A stretch of 64,000 bases of DNA from Warburgia ugandensis (Eukaryota; Streptophyta; Magnoliopsida; Canellales; Canellaceae). The translations under genes were made by a program, and so were the position numbers. The DNA is taken from assembly GCA_035236585.1 (NCBI GenBank), contig CP141135.1, positions 60,542,190-60,606,189 on the forward strand, in the 5' to 3' direction. The notes below the pieces were generated by a model. The model did no database searches and was not told the DNA's origin. It saw nothing but the letters and a program-made list of their open reading frames with translations. This document shows positions 24,948-41,235 of this stretch, one piece after another (position 1 is the stretch's first letter; each line of letters opens with the position of its first letter).

Positions 24948-26757
24948 TTATTTTTTATCACTATGCAAGATAAGTTTATCTTCAGGCTGCTTTTCATAAC
25001 TAAAGACACTTGTATGAGTTCGATGCAACCTTTTTGAAAATAGAGCAAGGATGTCATATTCTTCAGTGGGTGTGACAAATTTATCTCTTTTTTTAACAGG
25101 TTTGAACACTATTTCAACTTTTTTAGGACCAAATTTCTCAATTTTGTTACCATTAGGAATAATGGTAATTGCTTTTGTTTGTTCCATGCTTGTAAGTGAA
25201 GAATTAATCTCACCTACCAGATCAGTATCATCAATGTTTTCATTAGGTGGAATAGGACATTGACCTTGATCGGTAGTTTGCATCATTTGGGACATCATAT
25301 CCTTCAATTTAGTCATGGAATCTGTGTTCTCTTTCAATTGGGCTTGAATTTGAGAAATTTTCTTCTCCTGGTTTTGCATGTGTTGATGGAATTTATCCTC
25401 GATATTCCTCTTATGTGGAGGAAGATAAGGTCCATGAGCAAGTGGTCCTTGTTTTTGGTGATAGGGTTGGTATTTGGCCTTGTGTGAGACATTAACATTA
25501 TGTTCATTTCGAGGAATACTCAAATTAGGACTATATGTCTCTGAAGATGGGGGAAAATTGTTTCTCATAAGAATGTGTCGGTACATAAACCGCATCCTGA
25601 AATGTAGGAGCGATAGGACATTCCTGAGTTGGGTGCATATTGCTTTCACAAGTATTACACACCTGTTTGACTTTCTTAGAGGAAAAACTTCCCATTTCCA
25701 TGGCCTCTATTCTAGCTAGGGATGCTATTTTCATATCACCTTTTTCAGTTGTAGCATAAATGTCTCCCATAGCGAATGTGGTGGTGAACTTGAGTAACCT
25801 GCTTTTTCTGAATGAGCCTAAGTTTGTGCACTCTCTGCTAGCCATTCCAAATACTCTTCTGCCTCTTTCGGTTGTTTATTTAAGAAATTGCCATTACACA
25901 TCATTTCAAAAAAACTGGTGCATATCAGAATGGATTCCTTCATAAAAGAAGCTAATGATACGCCAAAGTTCATATGCATGATGGGGACAAGTTAACAACA
26001 ATTCCTTGAATCTTTCCCAGCATTGGTAGAAAGTTTCTTTATCCTTATGGGTAAAATTCATTATGTTTTGATGGAGAGCATTAGTCTTATGTATAGGAAA
26101 GAACTTATTTAAGAGCTTCCTAGTCATTTCTTGCCATGTTCGTATGGAATTTGCTGAAAGTGAATGAAACCACATCTTAGCTTTTTCCTTTAAAGACAAA
26201 GGAAATAGTTTGAGTCTTACAATATCTAATTCAATGTTTTGTGTATGTTGGAACATGCACACTTCATCAAATTCTTGTAAATGTGTGTAAGGACTCTCAC
26301 TATCCAACCCATAAAATTTTGGAAGTAATTGAATTACTCCAACCTTTATTTTAATCATACCAGCATTTGAAGGTAAATTTATACATGAAGGTATGCTGGT
26401 ATAGTTAGGCTGTAAATAGTCTTTTAATGTTCTTCTAAGAGAATTTTGATTGTGCCAATTATCCTCCTATGATATATTTTGGTCCCACTGCTTATTATAA
26501 TTCCTTCTCCTATTTCCATGTGGTTGAGAATGATTCCTTCATTGATGTATATTATCATTGAATAGAGGTGGAGGATCATTAGCATTGAAGAGAGGATTAT
26601 TCATCCATAAAGAAACATCTTCATTATTCATGACGTGAGATGGTTTGTCATCATTAAAGAGGGGATTATTTCTCCATGGGGAAATATCTTCTCTATTAAT
26701 GTTGGGGTACCGATTGACATTTTCGTCAGTGTGTAGATTTTGAATGAAAATGACCAT
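24948..26757 (-). pseudogene. Family B gag, three broken ORFs on the minus strand
   Basis: Read from high to low coordinates. At 26757-26539 there is an N-terminal segment with an internal repeat of a 'WxNNPLFN' unit. At 26358-25906 is the retrotransposon gag domain (Pfam Retrotrans_gag type), with SPYTHLQEF, RLKLFPLSLKEKAKMWF and ETFYQCWERFKELL. At 25845-25531 the linker leads to an intact knuckle CNTCESNMHPTQEC (C-x2-C-x4-H-x4-C). At 25649-24948 is a Gln/Lys-rich C-terminal region with a coiled-coil-like stretch. Frame changes near 25600 and 25870 and stops near 26460 break it. Gag would build the particle and bind RNA. No pol follows. Confidence 0.85.
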
Positions 26758-27930
26758 GCTTCTCTATTATTTTTTTTCTTTTTCTTTTTCTTTTTCTTTT
26801 TTATTTTTTCTATCTAACTAATGCAACCTAAATGCTAATTATAGGGCACAAAAATTCAAACACCCCTAAGGCTAGCAAGCAGACAATTTGATTATCTTAG
26901 AATAGTGTGAGGGAGAAGCTTTTAGATTAGCCTAATCTAATGCTCATCCTCTCTTTTAGACTTGCCCCACTGCTTACCAGTTAGATCCTACCTAACCAAC
27001 CACTTCACACCCTTCTTAGCTAGCCGTAGGTAGTCTGAGTCATTGAATGTGCTGGCAAAGCTAGTCGTTTAAAAACTAGCGTAATCGATTAAATATGAGC
27101 TATTGGAGTGGCAACAGGTCGCCTCCTTCCAAGAGGGTCCTATAAGCATGTGGTGGGCCCTATAGGTCTCTTCTAATTGATTTTAAATTAAATTGAAAGG
27201 TTGGGATACGTGCTTGTGGTGATTATCCTAGGTGGGCCAAGACGTGGTGATGAAATCCACCCTTGATCTTGTGGGGTTAGGTGCTCTTACTAATTATTTT
27301 TTTCATTCCATGGAAATTCGGTTAACATATAATCACCTTAAAGCAATTAAACATGCCCTAAAAATGCAAGAAAAAATTAACAACTAATGCAAACCCTAAA
27401 AATGCAACATATTTCGAATGTATTCTATATGCTTTTATACTAACACCCAATGCAATTTTAATCTAATAATGCACCACCTAAACTAGAACTTTTAAGGAGT
27501 TTAGGACTTTCTCATAGCGGGGTCATGAAAAATGTTTTCTCATACAAGGGTGGGCCCATTTACATTCCACCTCCACTTCCAAGTTACGATGGCCCACCCT
27601 TGACATGTATTATTACAACCTTTTAAATGAATTGTAAAAATAAAATAATTACATGAAATCCTCACTACAATTCACTCAAAATTAAACTACAATTATCCTA
27701 ATTAAACTCCTTGAATTTTTCCTTTCTTTTTCAATTTTCCTGCAAAATAAGAAATTATCAATAAGTACCAAAAATTAGGAGAAATTAAATTTATGCACTA
27801 ACAAAAATTTTAAAATGCACCTAAAATGCCTAAAATGTTAAAACAATGCAACTCCTAAAAATTTTGAATTTTATGATTTTTTAATTTTTTTGAATTTTTA
27901 ATTAAAATTTATGAAAACACCCTTGTGGGT
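26758..27930 (-). mobile_element. 5' leader of the minus-strand family B element
   Basis: About 1.2 kb between the PBS and gag, with a pyrimidine-rich patch at 26765-26810. No coding feature was seen. It would contain the packaging signal by position, but none can be recognised from sequence alone. Confidence 0.6.
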
Positions 27931-27953
27931 CCCTGACAACGATGCCAAAAACT
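27931..27953 (-). other. Primer binding site of the minus-strand element
   Basis: On the minus strand the bases after the 5' LTR read TTTTTGGCATCGTTGTCAGG. Tat/Athila elements typically have TGGCGCCGTTGCCGGGG, complementary to tRNA-Asp. The differences are mostly transitions expected from CpG decay. Confidence 0.75.
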
Positions 27954-28939
27954 TGTTGATGTTTTTCGCAAGTGAACAACTATTGTAGTATAACTATGCA
28001 AAAACGATTCAATTTTCACGGGGACTCGACTTAAATGTTGGAGTTTACATAAACTTTAACTGTCAAATTAACCAAAATAAAGTTCAAAGTCCTTAACCAA
28101 TTCATGAGTAATCAAGAAATAAAAGAGAGTAACAATTTTACTAGAACTTTCTTGTTCTAACTACTGTGTCACGCAACAAATTACAACAGATGCTAATGGA
28201 TAGCAACTTTAACTTCAACATAAAGTAACTACAAATACAATATAGCCGCTACTTCCCTATCTTGTCCACTGTGTCATGCAGCAACTATAATAGGTTGTTC
28301 TTAAAACACAATGTAGATAACACAATATGAGAATAACATTATCCAAGGAAATGAATAAGACAAAATAAAGAAAAGGCAAAATAGGGACATCAAAGGCATT
28401 TAAATTAACGGCATGAGGACAAATCTGGAATTTTTCCAGATTTATGGTTTTAAATGAAAAAACCAGAAACCCAGTGAGTGAGAAAAATGGTGGAAGAAAA
28501 GGAAGAAGAAGAGAGAAGAAGAGGAGGAGGAAAGAGGAAAAGAAGGGGAGATGGAGGAGAAAAAAGGAAAGGTAGAGGAAAAAACCCGATATGGGTTTTC
28601 CCTCCCCAGGAGGAAATCTGGTCGGAGAACAGAGGAGAGAGGAGGTGAGGCATGGGGAAAGAAGGGAAAGAGGGTTTACGGGAAAACCAGAAACTAGGTC
28701 ATTTTGGATAGAGAAGAGGCAATCTAGGGAGAGAAGAAGTGGAGTGCTGGCTTAAGCCGCCCGGATTGGTCTGGGTGGAAAATGGGAAGAAAAGGAGAAG
28801 TTGGGGGAATGGGGTAGGAACTGGCTAGGTCAGCTGAAAGAGCCGGAGCTGGAGGAACTGGGCAAGAGAGAGTGGGATTGAGAGAGATGGGTAAGGAACA
28901 GTTCTTCCCACCTCTCTTCTGTCAAGAGGAGAAAATGAA

Positions 28940-28941
<2 letters not shown>

Positions 28942-29012
<71 letters not shown>
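28942..29012. repeat. (GA)n microsatellite in the 5' LTR
   Basis: About 35 uninterrupted GA units. The same place in the partner LTR has only a few units. Confidence 0.95.
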
Positions 29013-29015
<3 letters not shown>

Positions 29016-29258
29016 AAGCTGGGCTTGGTATGTCACGCACGGCCAGTGAATGGGATGAAAGAGAGGGATTATGAGAGCAAGAGAGAGATTGGGAGTGAGA
29101 GGAGAACACGAGAGAGGTGGAGAGGTACAATCCTTCCACCTCTTCTTTGTTAAAAGGAAAAAAAATCCGAAAACAAGAAGAAGGTGGAAGGGGAGAGCGA
29201 GAGAGAAAAGGGGGAGGAGCGGCTTGCACCAACTCGAAAAGAAGGGCTGAGGGAGAGA

Positions 29259-29365
<107 letters not shown>

Positions 29366-29871
29366 GGAGTGAGAGGAGAACAAGAGAGGTGGAAAAAAAC
29401 AAGAGAAGGAAGGGAGGAGCAGCATGCTCCTACCCTCGAGGCAAAAGAAAGGGAGGACCTCCCAATTTGACCCCTCCCTTCTTTATTTGGGGGGACTCCC
29501 ATGTTTGGTCAGATTTGGTCATGATTTGTTCAACTTTGCTAGATTTGCCATGATTGGTCAGATTTGTCATGATTGGTCAAATTTGCTCAAATTTTGTCAG
29601 ATTTGCCCATGCTTTGTGGCGTGGGACCCATCAAAATAAGCTAATCTAAACCGTCCAACATACTCTGGATTATCTGCAAAACAAAATACAAAATTAGAAT
29701 TATCTTATGTAGGTAATTAGCTATAATGATCATCCGATCGTTTAACTTTTCAAATTAACGGTTGGATGGTTGATTATACTAAAATTGATTTAAAATCACA
29801 AAATTACTTTGTTAAATGATCTAATAAAATAGTAATCTAAGGTTATTTTAGGCAAAATTAAGGACTCAACA

Positions 29872-30500
29872 ATATCACCCATAAATTAGTGGACAAGTAG
29901 AAGTATCTAATTAGGCTATAAAAAAATTCTTTAAAAGACTATTAATCTGGATCATAAGGATTGGTCTCTTAGATTGACTGGTGCACTTTGAGCTTACAGA
30001 ATTGCACATTGAACCCCGATTTGTATGTCTTCCTATCATATTGTATATTGTAAGGCTTGCCATTTGCCTATGGAATTGGAGCATAAAGCCTACTGGGAAA
30101 TAAAGACTTTTAATTTCAACATGGATAAAGCAGGCTCACATAGAAAACTACAACTTAATTAGTTGAAAGAGATTAGGCAAGAAGCATATGAGAGTAATAT
30201 GATTTATAAAGAAAAGATAAAAGTCTTTCATGGTAAAAACATAATGAGAAAATCCTTTACTCCTAACCAGAAGGTTTTTTTTTTTACAATTCTAGGCTCC
30301 ACCTATTTCAGGTAAACTTAGATCTCGATGGACCAGTCTATATATAGTCAAAGAAGTTTTTCCATATAGGACCATCGAGATTGAAAATGCTATGACTGGC
30401 CACACTTTTAAAGTGAATAATCAATGTTTAAAGTATTTTCTAGAATATGAGAATCCAGAAGTTTGGTCTGCAACTTTGAATAATCCTGTTTATTAAGATT
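29872..30500 (+). pseudogene. Integrase C-terminal part of the outer element
   Basis: The integrase reading resumes with HP, a stop, ISGQ (canonical YHPQTSGQ). It continues with KDWSLRLTDALWAYRTAHRT-like codons, MSSYRIVYGKACHLPVE (about 30027-30080) and the helix leading to the C-terminal domain, ending near 30490. The phrase GKACHLPVE-L-E-x-KAYWAIK is conserved in Tat/Athila integrase; here W-A-I-K reads W-E-I-K. Stops and frameshifts are present. Confidence 0.85.
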
Positions 30501-31941
30501 GAGTGGATTTGATCCCTTTTTATCATCTTTTGAATTTTTTTCATTATTTATTGCATCACTAATATTCATTTTAGGTCCTACTTTTTATACATTAGGGACA
30601 ATGTTTCTTTTAGGTTGGGATTGTAGAATTCTAACAAATTCTAGATTTTGTTATTTATTTTATTTCTTTTTAAAATTCAAAAAATAGAAAAAATGCTAAT
30701 TTTTTTTTTGAAAATTTTTAAGTCAATTTCTACACTAATGAGAATTTTTTTTTGAAGTATAGTCTATATTTTAGCTTATTAATGAAATTGTACATGATTA
30801 ATTCATCATTTTACTCATTTTTTAAAGTATTCTTTGAAAGCTAAGTCTCAGATCACATCTGTACACACAGTTGCATATGTATAGTCTAGATTGATAAGTA
30901 GTTATAACTTAGAGATCCTGATAAAATTTAGTGGGAACCTCTAACCTAAGTGAGTTTTAGAGACATTCATTCTTTTTGAGAGGTTATCAATGTTTCTAAT
31001 TTTCTTCAGTGTACTTAGAGTAAATTTGATCCTACCAATTTTTAAATTTGGCTAATTATCTGAATTATTAGAGTATTACTTTTAAAATTCTGGAAGTTCA
31101 TTGAATCTAATTGATTATATGAAACCTAGGAAATTGTTAACCTAGATATATAAATCTTACCTAAAAGAGTATTTTTACCACTTGTTAGCCAATTTGAGCC
31201 TTTTATATAAGCCTTTTCTTTTGTCACCCAAATTATCCCTTTACACATATTAATCCAGTATAATATATCCATTACCTATTTTCTTCAAAAGATAAGTTAG
31301 AGATAAATGAAGATATACTTTTTAGTTACAATAAAAAGTAGAAAAGTGAATATCAAGAAAAGAAACGTTCTTCAAAGATATTCAAAAGTGTTGACAAAAA
31401 GAAAAAAAATGTACTAAAAAAAGTTTGAAGAATGCAGAAAAGTTGAAAAAGAAATATTTAGTTCAGGCAATAATATTGAGAAAGAATTGTTAACTTTAGT
31501 ATAAGACCTCTACTTATTTTTGAATTTGAATACCCTTTATACCGTTTCTTTTCTATCATATCTAAGCCTATGTTTCGTCCTAGTTAAAGACCTATTGATT
31601 CTAGGAAGAATATAATCTTAATGAGGATGTGGAAAGATAGGATTTAAAGAGTAATATTTCTAAGTATTCAAAGGTAATGACATATTATCCTTTCTAAAGG
31701 GATAAAAAATCAAATTCCTTAGTAACTCCCATTCCTTCATGAGTATATGCGAGATAATTTTTTTTATATTTTTATTGACTCCGTTCACATATTTAAAAGA
31801 GAGATATGATTTGAACCATTTATCTAAGAGATTCTATTTTTGAATGTTTGTCTATTAGTGAGGATTGAGGTCAAAACATATTTCAGATGGAGTTCAAAAA
31901 TTAAAAATCTACTTAGAGATAAAGATTATTCTATATGTAGA

Positions 31942-31991
<50 letters not shown>

Positions 31992-32204
31992 CAAGATCTA
32001 AGCTCAAATGGAATATATTTAGCCTAGAGGTAGAATTTTGATTTTTTCATTCATTTTTATTAGTATGCTAAAGTTGATAGATTTATTGAAGATAATTCTT
32101 TGAGGAAAAGGTGGAGTTGACTATAAAATAATATTTGAAATATTGAGGTCATTTTTTTTTTTGGCATATTTTTCTCAGGACTAGTAAAATGCTAGTTACG
32201 GGTG
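30501..32204 (+). mobile_element. 3' noncoding region of the outer element
   Basis: It matches the reverse complement of 23067-24940, including the signature at 30596-30615 and the CTAGTAAAATGCTAGTTACGG tract just before the LTR. No gene is seen. It contains an (AC)n microsatellite at 31942-31989. Confidence 0.75.
31942..31989. repeat. (AC)n microsatellite
   Basis: About 24 uninterrupted AC units in the 3' noncoding region of the outer element. The homologous region of the minus-strand element has no such expansion. Confidence 0.95.
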
Positions 32205-34337
<2,133 letters not shown>

Positions 34338-35615
34338 AGTGGACATGTTTAGGTCTTGGTACGCACTTGGGTTTTGCAAGTGATCATTTAATGGAATGCT
34401 TTTTATGGGCCTTGGAAAGACTTCTGATCTTGAGTTTGGGTATGCTAAGGAAGGGCTTACACAAGTAAATCAGCTAATAATAATCACAGATGATGTTTAT
34501 GATATCTATGGTTCCTTAGAAGAAGTAGAGCTCCTCACAAATGCCATTGATAGGTTGGTTACTCTACATCTTTTAATTTTAATTGAAAAGCTTGTCAACA
34601 TTGTATGAACTGAGCAATGACCTTTAACAACAATGGTGCAAGAACGGCCTTTCTGGTTTGAGGCACTCATGGGTTATCCATAAAAGCCTAGCTTGCCTAC
34701 CAAGAAAAAACATTTTAGAAACCCACAGGGCTTCAGTCTAGATCTCATTCTTATAAGCGTTCCATTAATGTTTGTCCTTTCATTAGATGGTATGTTGAGG
34801 CCATGGAAAAACTTCCACAATATATGAAGATATGTTTTCTAGCTCTTGTCAACACTTCCAATGAAATGACTTATGTCACCTTAGTTAAATACAGATGGGA
34901 GGTCATAAGATATCTAAAGAAATTGGTAGCATCCAAGCTGTCCCTTTGTCAAGGAATTTATCCTCTCTTTGATAATGGAATTGACCAAACTTGTGTGGAT
35001 GCTTTCTTTAATTTAGTGGGTAGACTTGACTAAAACATATCCAGTGGAAGCAAAATGGTACAATGAAGGATACACACCAACACTTGATGAGTATCTAAAT
35101 AATGCATAGACTTCAATATCCGAGATTGTTGTACTAATCCACACCTATTTCTTGTTAAAACCAAAGATGACAAAGGATGCATTAGAACATCTAGAAAACA
35201 AGTAGAATGTCATACATTTATCATCAATGATTCTTTGACTTTGTGATGATCTTGGAACTTTGATTGTATGTAACCTATACTATACTTTGCAATTTTCCTC
35301 AACTTTATTGTAATCTTTTTCTGGCTGCTTGTACAACTACATATGAATGGTACATGCATTCACCAATACAGGGTGAGTTAGAGAGAGAGGTGATGTTCCC
35401 AAGTCAGTACAATGCTACATGCATGAAAAAGCACTTTAGAAGAGGAGCTCGAGAATACATGAGGGGTTTCATAAATGAGTTATGGAAACATATGAATAAA
35501 GAGTCGATCTCTTGTTCTTACTTCCCTTAAGCTTTTATCGATGCCACATTGAATCTTGCATGGATGGCTCAAGGTTACTACCAATATGGAGAATGATCCG
35601 GTATTCCCAACAATG
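34338..35615 (+). pseudogene. Terpene synthase pseudogene, exons 4-7 only
   Basis: Homologous exon by exon to the TPS at 46381-49365. Exon 4 is about 34340-34553, with [16 protein letters not shown] (DDxxD at 34489-34503). Exon 5 is about 34789-34927 ([17 protein letters not shown]). Exon 6 is 35017-35265, the same 249-nt length as the intact gene, with [21 protein letters not shown] and LCDDLGT. Exon 7 starts at 35372 (GELER...). Defects: a frame slip after ECFLWA in exon 4, stops in exon 6 (after NNA, after ENK and after MIL), a 2-nt GA gain in exon 7 before the DVPKSVQ-like stretch, a stop at SCSYFP and a lost C-terminus. Exons 1-3 are missing because a retrotransposon end lies exactly at the exon 4 start. 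It is clearly dead. Confidence 0.92.
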
Positions 35616-35869
35616 TGTGAGTACTCTTATTTTTTTTTATATGTTTGAGTTTTCATTTTTATTTAAAAAAATGTTTTTATTAACTATCCTTTGGTCAAAC
35701 CTTTTCCTAGCACTATCTTTCTACAAGCCCATATTGGGATATGCTCTTCTCCTGCCGGATTTTATTCTTGTCTGTTTCACCCTCTTCTAAGCAAATTGAT
35801 CATGTTAATCTTAGTGTTTCTTCTAGCTCACTATTCCTTTATTTCACTCTATGTGTTCACTTGCTTCAT
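35616..35869. other. AT-rich spacer, nothing recognised
   Basis: Sequence 3' of the TPS pseudogene. Two overlapping short ORFs (35512-35790, 35691-35996) have no recognisable domain and no splice context. Confidence 0.5.
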
Positions 35870-37972
35870 CATTGATGTTTATTTTAAAACACAACAAAAC
35901 ACATGTATCTATTGCAATATAGAAAGGCAAGTACGAGTTGATCCCACAATGACTCAATTTGTGAATTTACAAAAATTTAATTTAAATCTATATTAAAATA
36001 TCTTAACCTAGTCAATGAATGAATGGCAAATTAAATATAACAATATTAAAAGAGAATAAATTAACCAAATTTTAAGCCCAGGGTTTCGAAATCCACTACT
36101 CTAACTCACATATATTAAAAAATCAAACATATTAGATTTATATTACTTATGTCATAAAACCATAATGAATTAAAAACATGGAATGTATGATCGACCCTAA
36201 TTTATAGATTTTCTCAATCCTAGGGTTTTGCCTAATTTAGTATATTTTTAAAGCATAACTTATCTTTTCAGGCACAAATTATTTGAAAATTTTATATATT
36301 ATATTAATTAATTTACCATAATTAGTTCTTACACTATGAAGGATACCTCATGTACCTTATGAAAAGAATACTAATCATGAAAATTAATTTGCTTTTTAGA
36401 GTTGATATTTTAGCACTTTAAATCTAAGAATACCTAATAATGAAAATATGCTACTCTAGTATGGTTTCATCCTCACCCTAGGTAAAAATATAGCTAAATA
36501 TATTAATCTAAAAAATTATACTAAGATTTGTATCTAACAATATATTTAAACTAATATAAAACACCACTAAAATAACAACCATGAAACAATATTTTAATTG
36601 AAAATAATGCGATAATAATAAAGCTAAAAGATAATTAAACACTAACTAAATCTAATAAAACCAAGCATACAACGAAAGCAAGAATGAAATAACCAATAGT
36701 TACTAGTGACTGAAATAAGATAACTTTCATTACTCAAATGTAATCTTTATAAACTATAATACAATAAGCAAAAGGAGTAAAAATGAAACTCCCTATGAAA
36801 TGGGATAGATATTGCCAATGTTCTTCTCCGTGTCACTCAATGAGAATTGCCTTTGAATTTGCTTCAAACTGCGCTAACTACTGTCTAAAGTTGCCTTCAA
36901 TCATTATCCTAACAATGCATTTTACTTATTGTGTCACTCAACACTCACCAATCCCAATCTCCATGATATGCAGCAAAACACTTGAATATATAAGTGTATG
37001 CATGCTCTAAGAGATGGAAGAGTTGAATGCATGGAATATAAGAGAGAGAAAAAGGATGTTGATGGATATGCGTGGAAGGTGAAAGATGGGTGGGGGTTGA
37101 TGTTCTTAAAATTGAAAAGAGAGAAGGGGGATGGTAATAAGTTGAATGGTAAAGAGAGAGGGGATGGATGTGGCAAGTGCATTAAAGGCTTGAAAGAAGG
37201 ATGGAAGAGGTGTGCTTTGAAAGGATAGGAGAGAGTGGGATATATGGTGCTATGCGTGGAAATGGAAGGGAGATGAAATATTATAGTGTGTTGGATTGAG
37301 AGAGATGAGAAGATGGGATGTGGGTGATAGTGTTTTGCACCTACCTCTCCTTAAGAAAATGTGATTGTGGATGGCTTAATGAGATGGGAAGATGCATCCA
37401 ATTCCTCCTCTATTTCTCAAAGATGTTTAATGTGAAAATCCCTAGAGGGTTGAAGTCCCACACACTACTCCCTTCCTCTCTTTTATTTCAACTTGTAATA
37501 CTAAAAAGGAATGGGGGCTAGGCTTATGTGTGGTTTCCTTCCTTTAATAAAACATGTCTTCCATTCCTTGCTTCCACTAACCTCTCTTCTATCACTTTTC
37601 AAAGATTATGACAGGTATAGAGGAAACTTCCTCCACTTTTCTTTTCTTTTATAGATCAAGTATCACTCCTTTGGAGCTCTTTCCTCCCTCACTTTCTTTC
37701 CTCCCTCAGGGTCATGCAGCCCTAATATGAATACTTAAGACCATTTCTTTCCTTTCCCTCTATGAAAATCACATTGGAACTCTTTTTTATTCCCTCCCCA
37801 AAAACAACTTTTTCTCTTCAGCTCACACCTTTCCCCCAATAGCATTTCATGATCCACATGTAGCCTACCATTATTTTCTCTAGAAAACATGTTGTTAAGC
37901 TCCCTTGAAATCACATTGAATCCCCTTGAAAAATGGTGGGCAGCCCACCAAAATTTTCTCCTGCAATCATCT

Positions 37973-38052
<80 letters not shown>

Positions 38053-39000
38053 CATGCTTAATTCCCATTGGTCCATCCTAGCATTCCCTTGATTCTCTCC
38101 TTATAAAACATTTCTCATTGGATGCAATTAGGAGAGCCCTAATTGTAGATAAATTTTGGTCATTGCTTCCCATTATACTCCATTAAATTCCACACATTCT
38201 TCCTCCTTGTCTTTCTCATGCAACCGATGTTTTCTCAATAGTGTATCACATCTCCCTCATTGACAAAAAAAAAAAAACTTGGAAACCATTGGGTCCCTCT
38301 CTTGGTTGAAGCGAATGAGTGAGTGAAGGAATGCTCTAATGTGGCCTAGGTCTTTGAGTAGTTGCACTTCAGCAAAATACATGTACATGTGACTTTATTA
38401 TATAACATTATAGCTTTTCTTAGAAGCTCCACAAGGTGGTATTTTGCATGCATGCATGCATGTAATAGAAGTGAGCCACCTTACCTTTTAGTAATGATAC
38501 CCTCTTTTGCATGGATAAGGTTGGTCATGTGCGTGGGATTTTTTACTGCACTGAATTTTATAACTGCACCCACATAACATTTTGAACTTCTTCCCTCTAT
38601 GATTCTTAACGTGTGGGTCCATGGATTTACTTGAATGGTGGGATAGCTCTCTTTTAAGGTTTCAGGTTACTAAAAATGTGCACCTTTCTCACTTCTTACC
38701 TAATCCTACAAAATACAAAAAAATCATAGTTAAGGATAAATTAAGCAAGTCAAGGGGTAAAAATACTAATTATAGGAATATTAAATCTAATATTTATGTG
38801 TATATCAAATACCTTTAAACTTACATTTTGCTAGTCTTCGTGCAAAACTATAAAATAGAAGATCTAAAAATCCTAACTATTTTTGCACGTGTTGTCATTT
38901 GCATTTAGTATATGCAGAAAGCCATTAAACCCCTATGATACCCTTAATGGATGAGTTGTAGTCTCGTAAGGGTTTTGAGAAATGATATATTTTTACTTTT
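35870..39000 (-). mobile_element. Truncated family B element, minus strand (divergent LTR plus stub)
   Basis: The left edge (about 35870) resembles the family B LTR terminus, with TTGATGTTTATTTT, a TATTGCAATATAG tract and a TTGATCCCACAATGACTCAA tract in the expected order. The right side at about 38818-38985 matches the interior next to the 3' LTR of the element at 21263 (compare 23085-23235: CATTTTGCTAGTC, CATTAAACCCCTATG, AATGGATGAGTTG). So it holds a long LTR (about 2.9 kb) and roughly 170 bp of interior, then stops. ORFs within it (36783-37228) have no known domain. Boundaries are approximate. Confidence 0.62.
37977..38050. repeat. (CT)n microsatellite
   Basis: About 37 CT units inside the truncated family B LTR. 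Confidence 0.95.
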
Positions 39001-41235
39001 GCAAATATATGTGAAGGTATTAAGGTGACATTGGGTTGAAGGGCGGAAAACTGAGGCATGCGAAACTCTCTCAAAAATTTGTTTAACTTCCATCTTTCTC
39101 TAGCCAGCTGGTTTGCCTTTGTGTTGGCAAACCTATGGATATGGGAAAACTAGGCTAGGACATAAAATTTCTTAGTGGAGGTACACAAATTTTCTTCTTT
39201 CAAAGTAAAGGCTCATCTAGGTAGATGAAGGCCATTTAACACGTGTGTAATATGAGTGTCTACCTCCACTGAATTCGTCATTGTAGCATCCTTGAAGAAA
39301 GGCAATAGAACGTTTTGGAAACACCTATAAACAAAATCCAGCACACAAATAAGAAGGTCTATAGACCCCAATGAGAGCATTGTGTCATTATTAATTAAAT
39401 ATGAGTAAGAGAGGTGCTTTAACTTGAACTTTTTAGAGACTTTCAAAGAGCATTTGTTGATAAAGTGACTTTGTTTGATCTGTAGGGGTCTACAATCCAA
39501 TGGGCTTTGAAATTTGTTTTAAAACACCCAAAATTCTTGTTGTTCTTGGATTTGTTTTTTCTTCTTTGATTTTGTTACTTGTTTTGACTTCCCAAAAGAA
39601 AAAAATTCTCCTATTTGTATAACTAGTAATCGCATGGACTATTAAGTAATCAGATACTTTTCGTACATAATACTGAGACCACAAAAATCTATAATTTGAT
39701 ATGCCTTTATTGGGTTAACCTACTCACAATCCAAAAAGAAAAAAGAAACCAATTTTGGGATATCATATTTTTTCATCAAATTACAATTTTTTTGGTGCAA
39801 ACATTCCAACTCTAGAATAGAAAGAAGATTCCCTTTCTAGCTTTACATGCCGAGTCATAGTGTGTCAATTAGCCAAAAACTCTTTATCTACTATTAAGAC
39901 CATCAAAGTCCATAGCCCATATCCCCCATTTTTGTGCTAGTGTTCCCAATTTAGAAATGAAAAGAAAAGTTATAACAAATAGAAACCCAATATGTTTTTT
40001 TTTCCCTATTAAATTAGTAGCTTTATCGAACTAAAGAATTGAAACAAGTTCCTCTCTTCTAGCTGCATAGACTAAATCATGAGTGTGAATTCCTAAGAGA
40101 CCCTTTACATATACTGGCAAGACCATCCAAATATGCAACCAATGAACCACCCCTTTTCATGATGACAGTGTTTGTAGATCTAAGTCATTCATCATGTTTA
40201 GAATGGCTTAGATGGGCTAGATAACTAATTTTATCCCAATTGAGTTCTTTTAACCAATTTATCCTTTAGTAAAATGTAAAAACCATCCATATTCATTTTA
40301 TTTTTCAAAGAGCCAAAGAAGATTGTTAGGATCAACAAAATGCATTGATGTCTCTTGGCCTACCTAATTTCTATAAGCTAAACAAGGTTTAGATATTCAA
40401 ACCAAAACCTCTAAGGGTAGCGTCCAATTGTTAGGACGCTTGAGTGTCTACACTTATCAGGACTTCAAGGGATAAAGCAACAAACTAGTGCCTATTGCGT
40501 GAAAGAGAAGAGAAAGTTTGCAAAAGAGAAAGTTGTTGTGTGGAAGAAGCCATGTGAAGTATTATGAGATGAAGTAGTAGTAAAAGGCGGCAATGGTTTG
40601 GTTGCAAGAAAAATTGTAATTGTAGAATCCTAACTTCAATGAAGTTATGATGAACTAAGAGGTTTGAGACTTTAATTTGGGGTGGCAATATATGCACCCC
40701 ATGTCCTTCTGCATGAGTCCATCTATAATTGTAGATGGGCCTAGATATTGGAAGATCCTAACTATCCATAATATTTTCCTTGACTTAGATGAGTTATGCT
40801 TTAAAATTCTCATCCATGAGATCATCCTAGCAATTGCTGATATTGGTTCTTAGATAAGAAACTTGGAAGAAGCTATGATCTTCTCTAATTTTAGGAAGAC
40901 GTAGACATTTTTAGAGAGAGAGACTCAATTTTCTTCTAAGTTTGAGTTTTTCAGAAGTTAGAAAAGATAAAAGGAGAAAACAAAGAGAAAAAATGATAAA
41001 TTCAAGTACGCACTTGGATTTGTCTTGGACAAAGTAACTTTAATGATCTCTAACTTGCCTTTTTTCTTATTAAAAAAAATAGATCTTAAGTTGTTCAACT
41101 TGTTGGGAATTACTTAGAGCAAGTGGAAAAATTCATGCCCATTAGATAATTCATCCCATATTTTTAAAGTGAAAATTACATCCATACTTTCATACATATA
41201 TTACTTTAAGTTAAGAATCAAAACTAAGAAAACAT
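39001..41235. other. Unassigned AT-rich region
   Basis: About 2.2 kb with only short ORFs (for example 40485-40697 on the minus strand, 70 codons, Leu/His-rich) and no domain, splice pattern or repeat that I recognise. The last part may be upstream DNA of the TPS cluster. Confidence 0.4.

Noticed and set aside
25051-25945. Plus-strand ORFs of 61-81 codons
   Set aside because: They are antisense shadows of minus-strand gag with its zinc knuckle.
36783-37228. ORFs of 75-76 codons that might be a small gene
   Set aside because: They lie within a truncated family B LTR, with no domain and purine bias.
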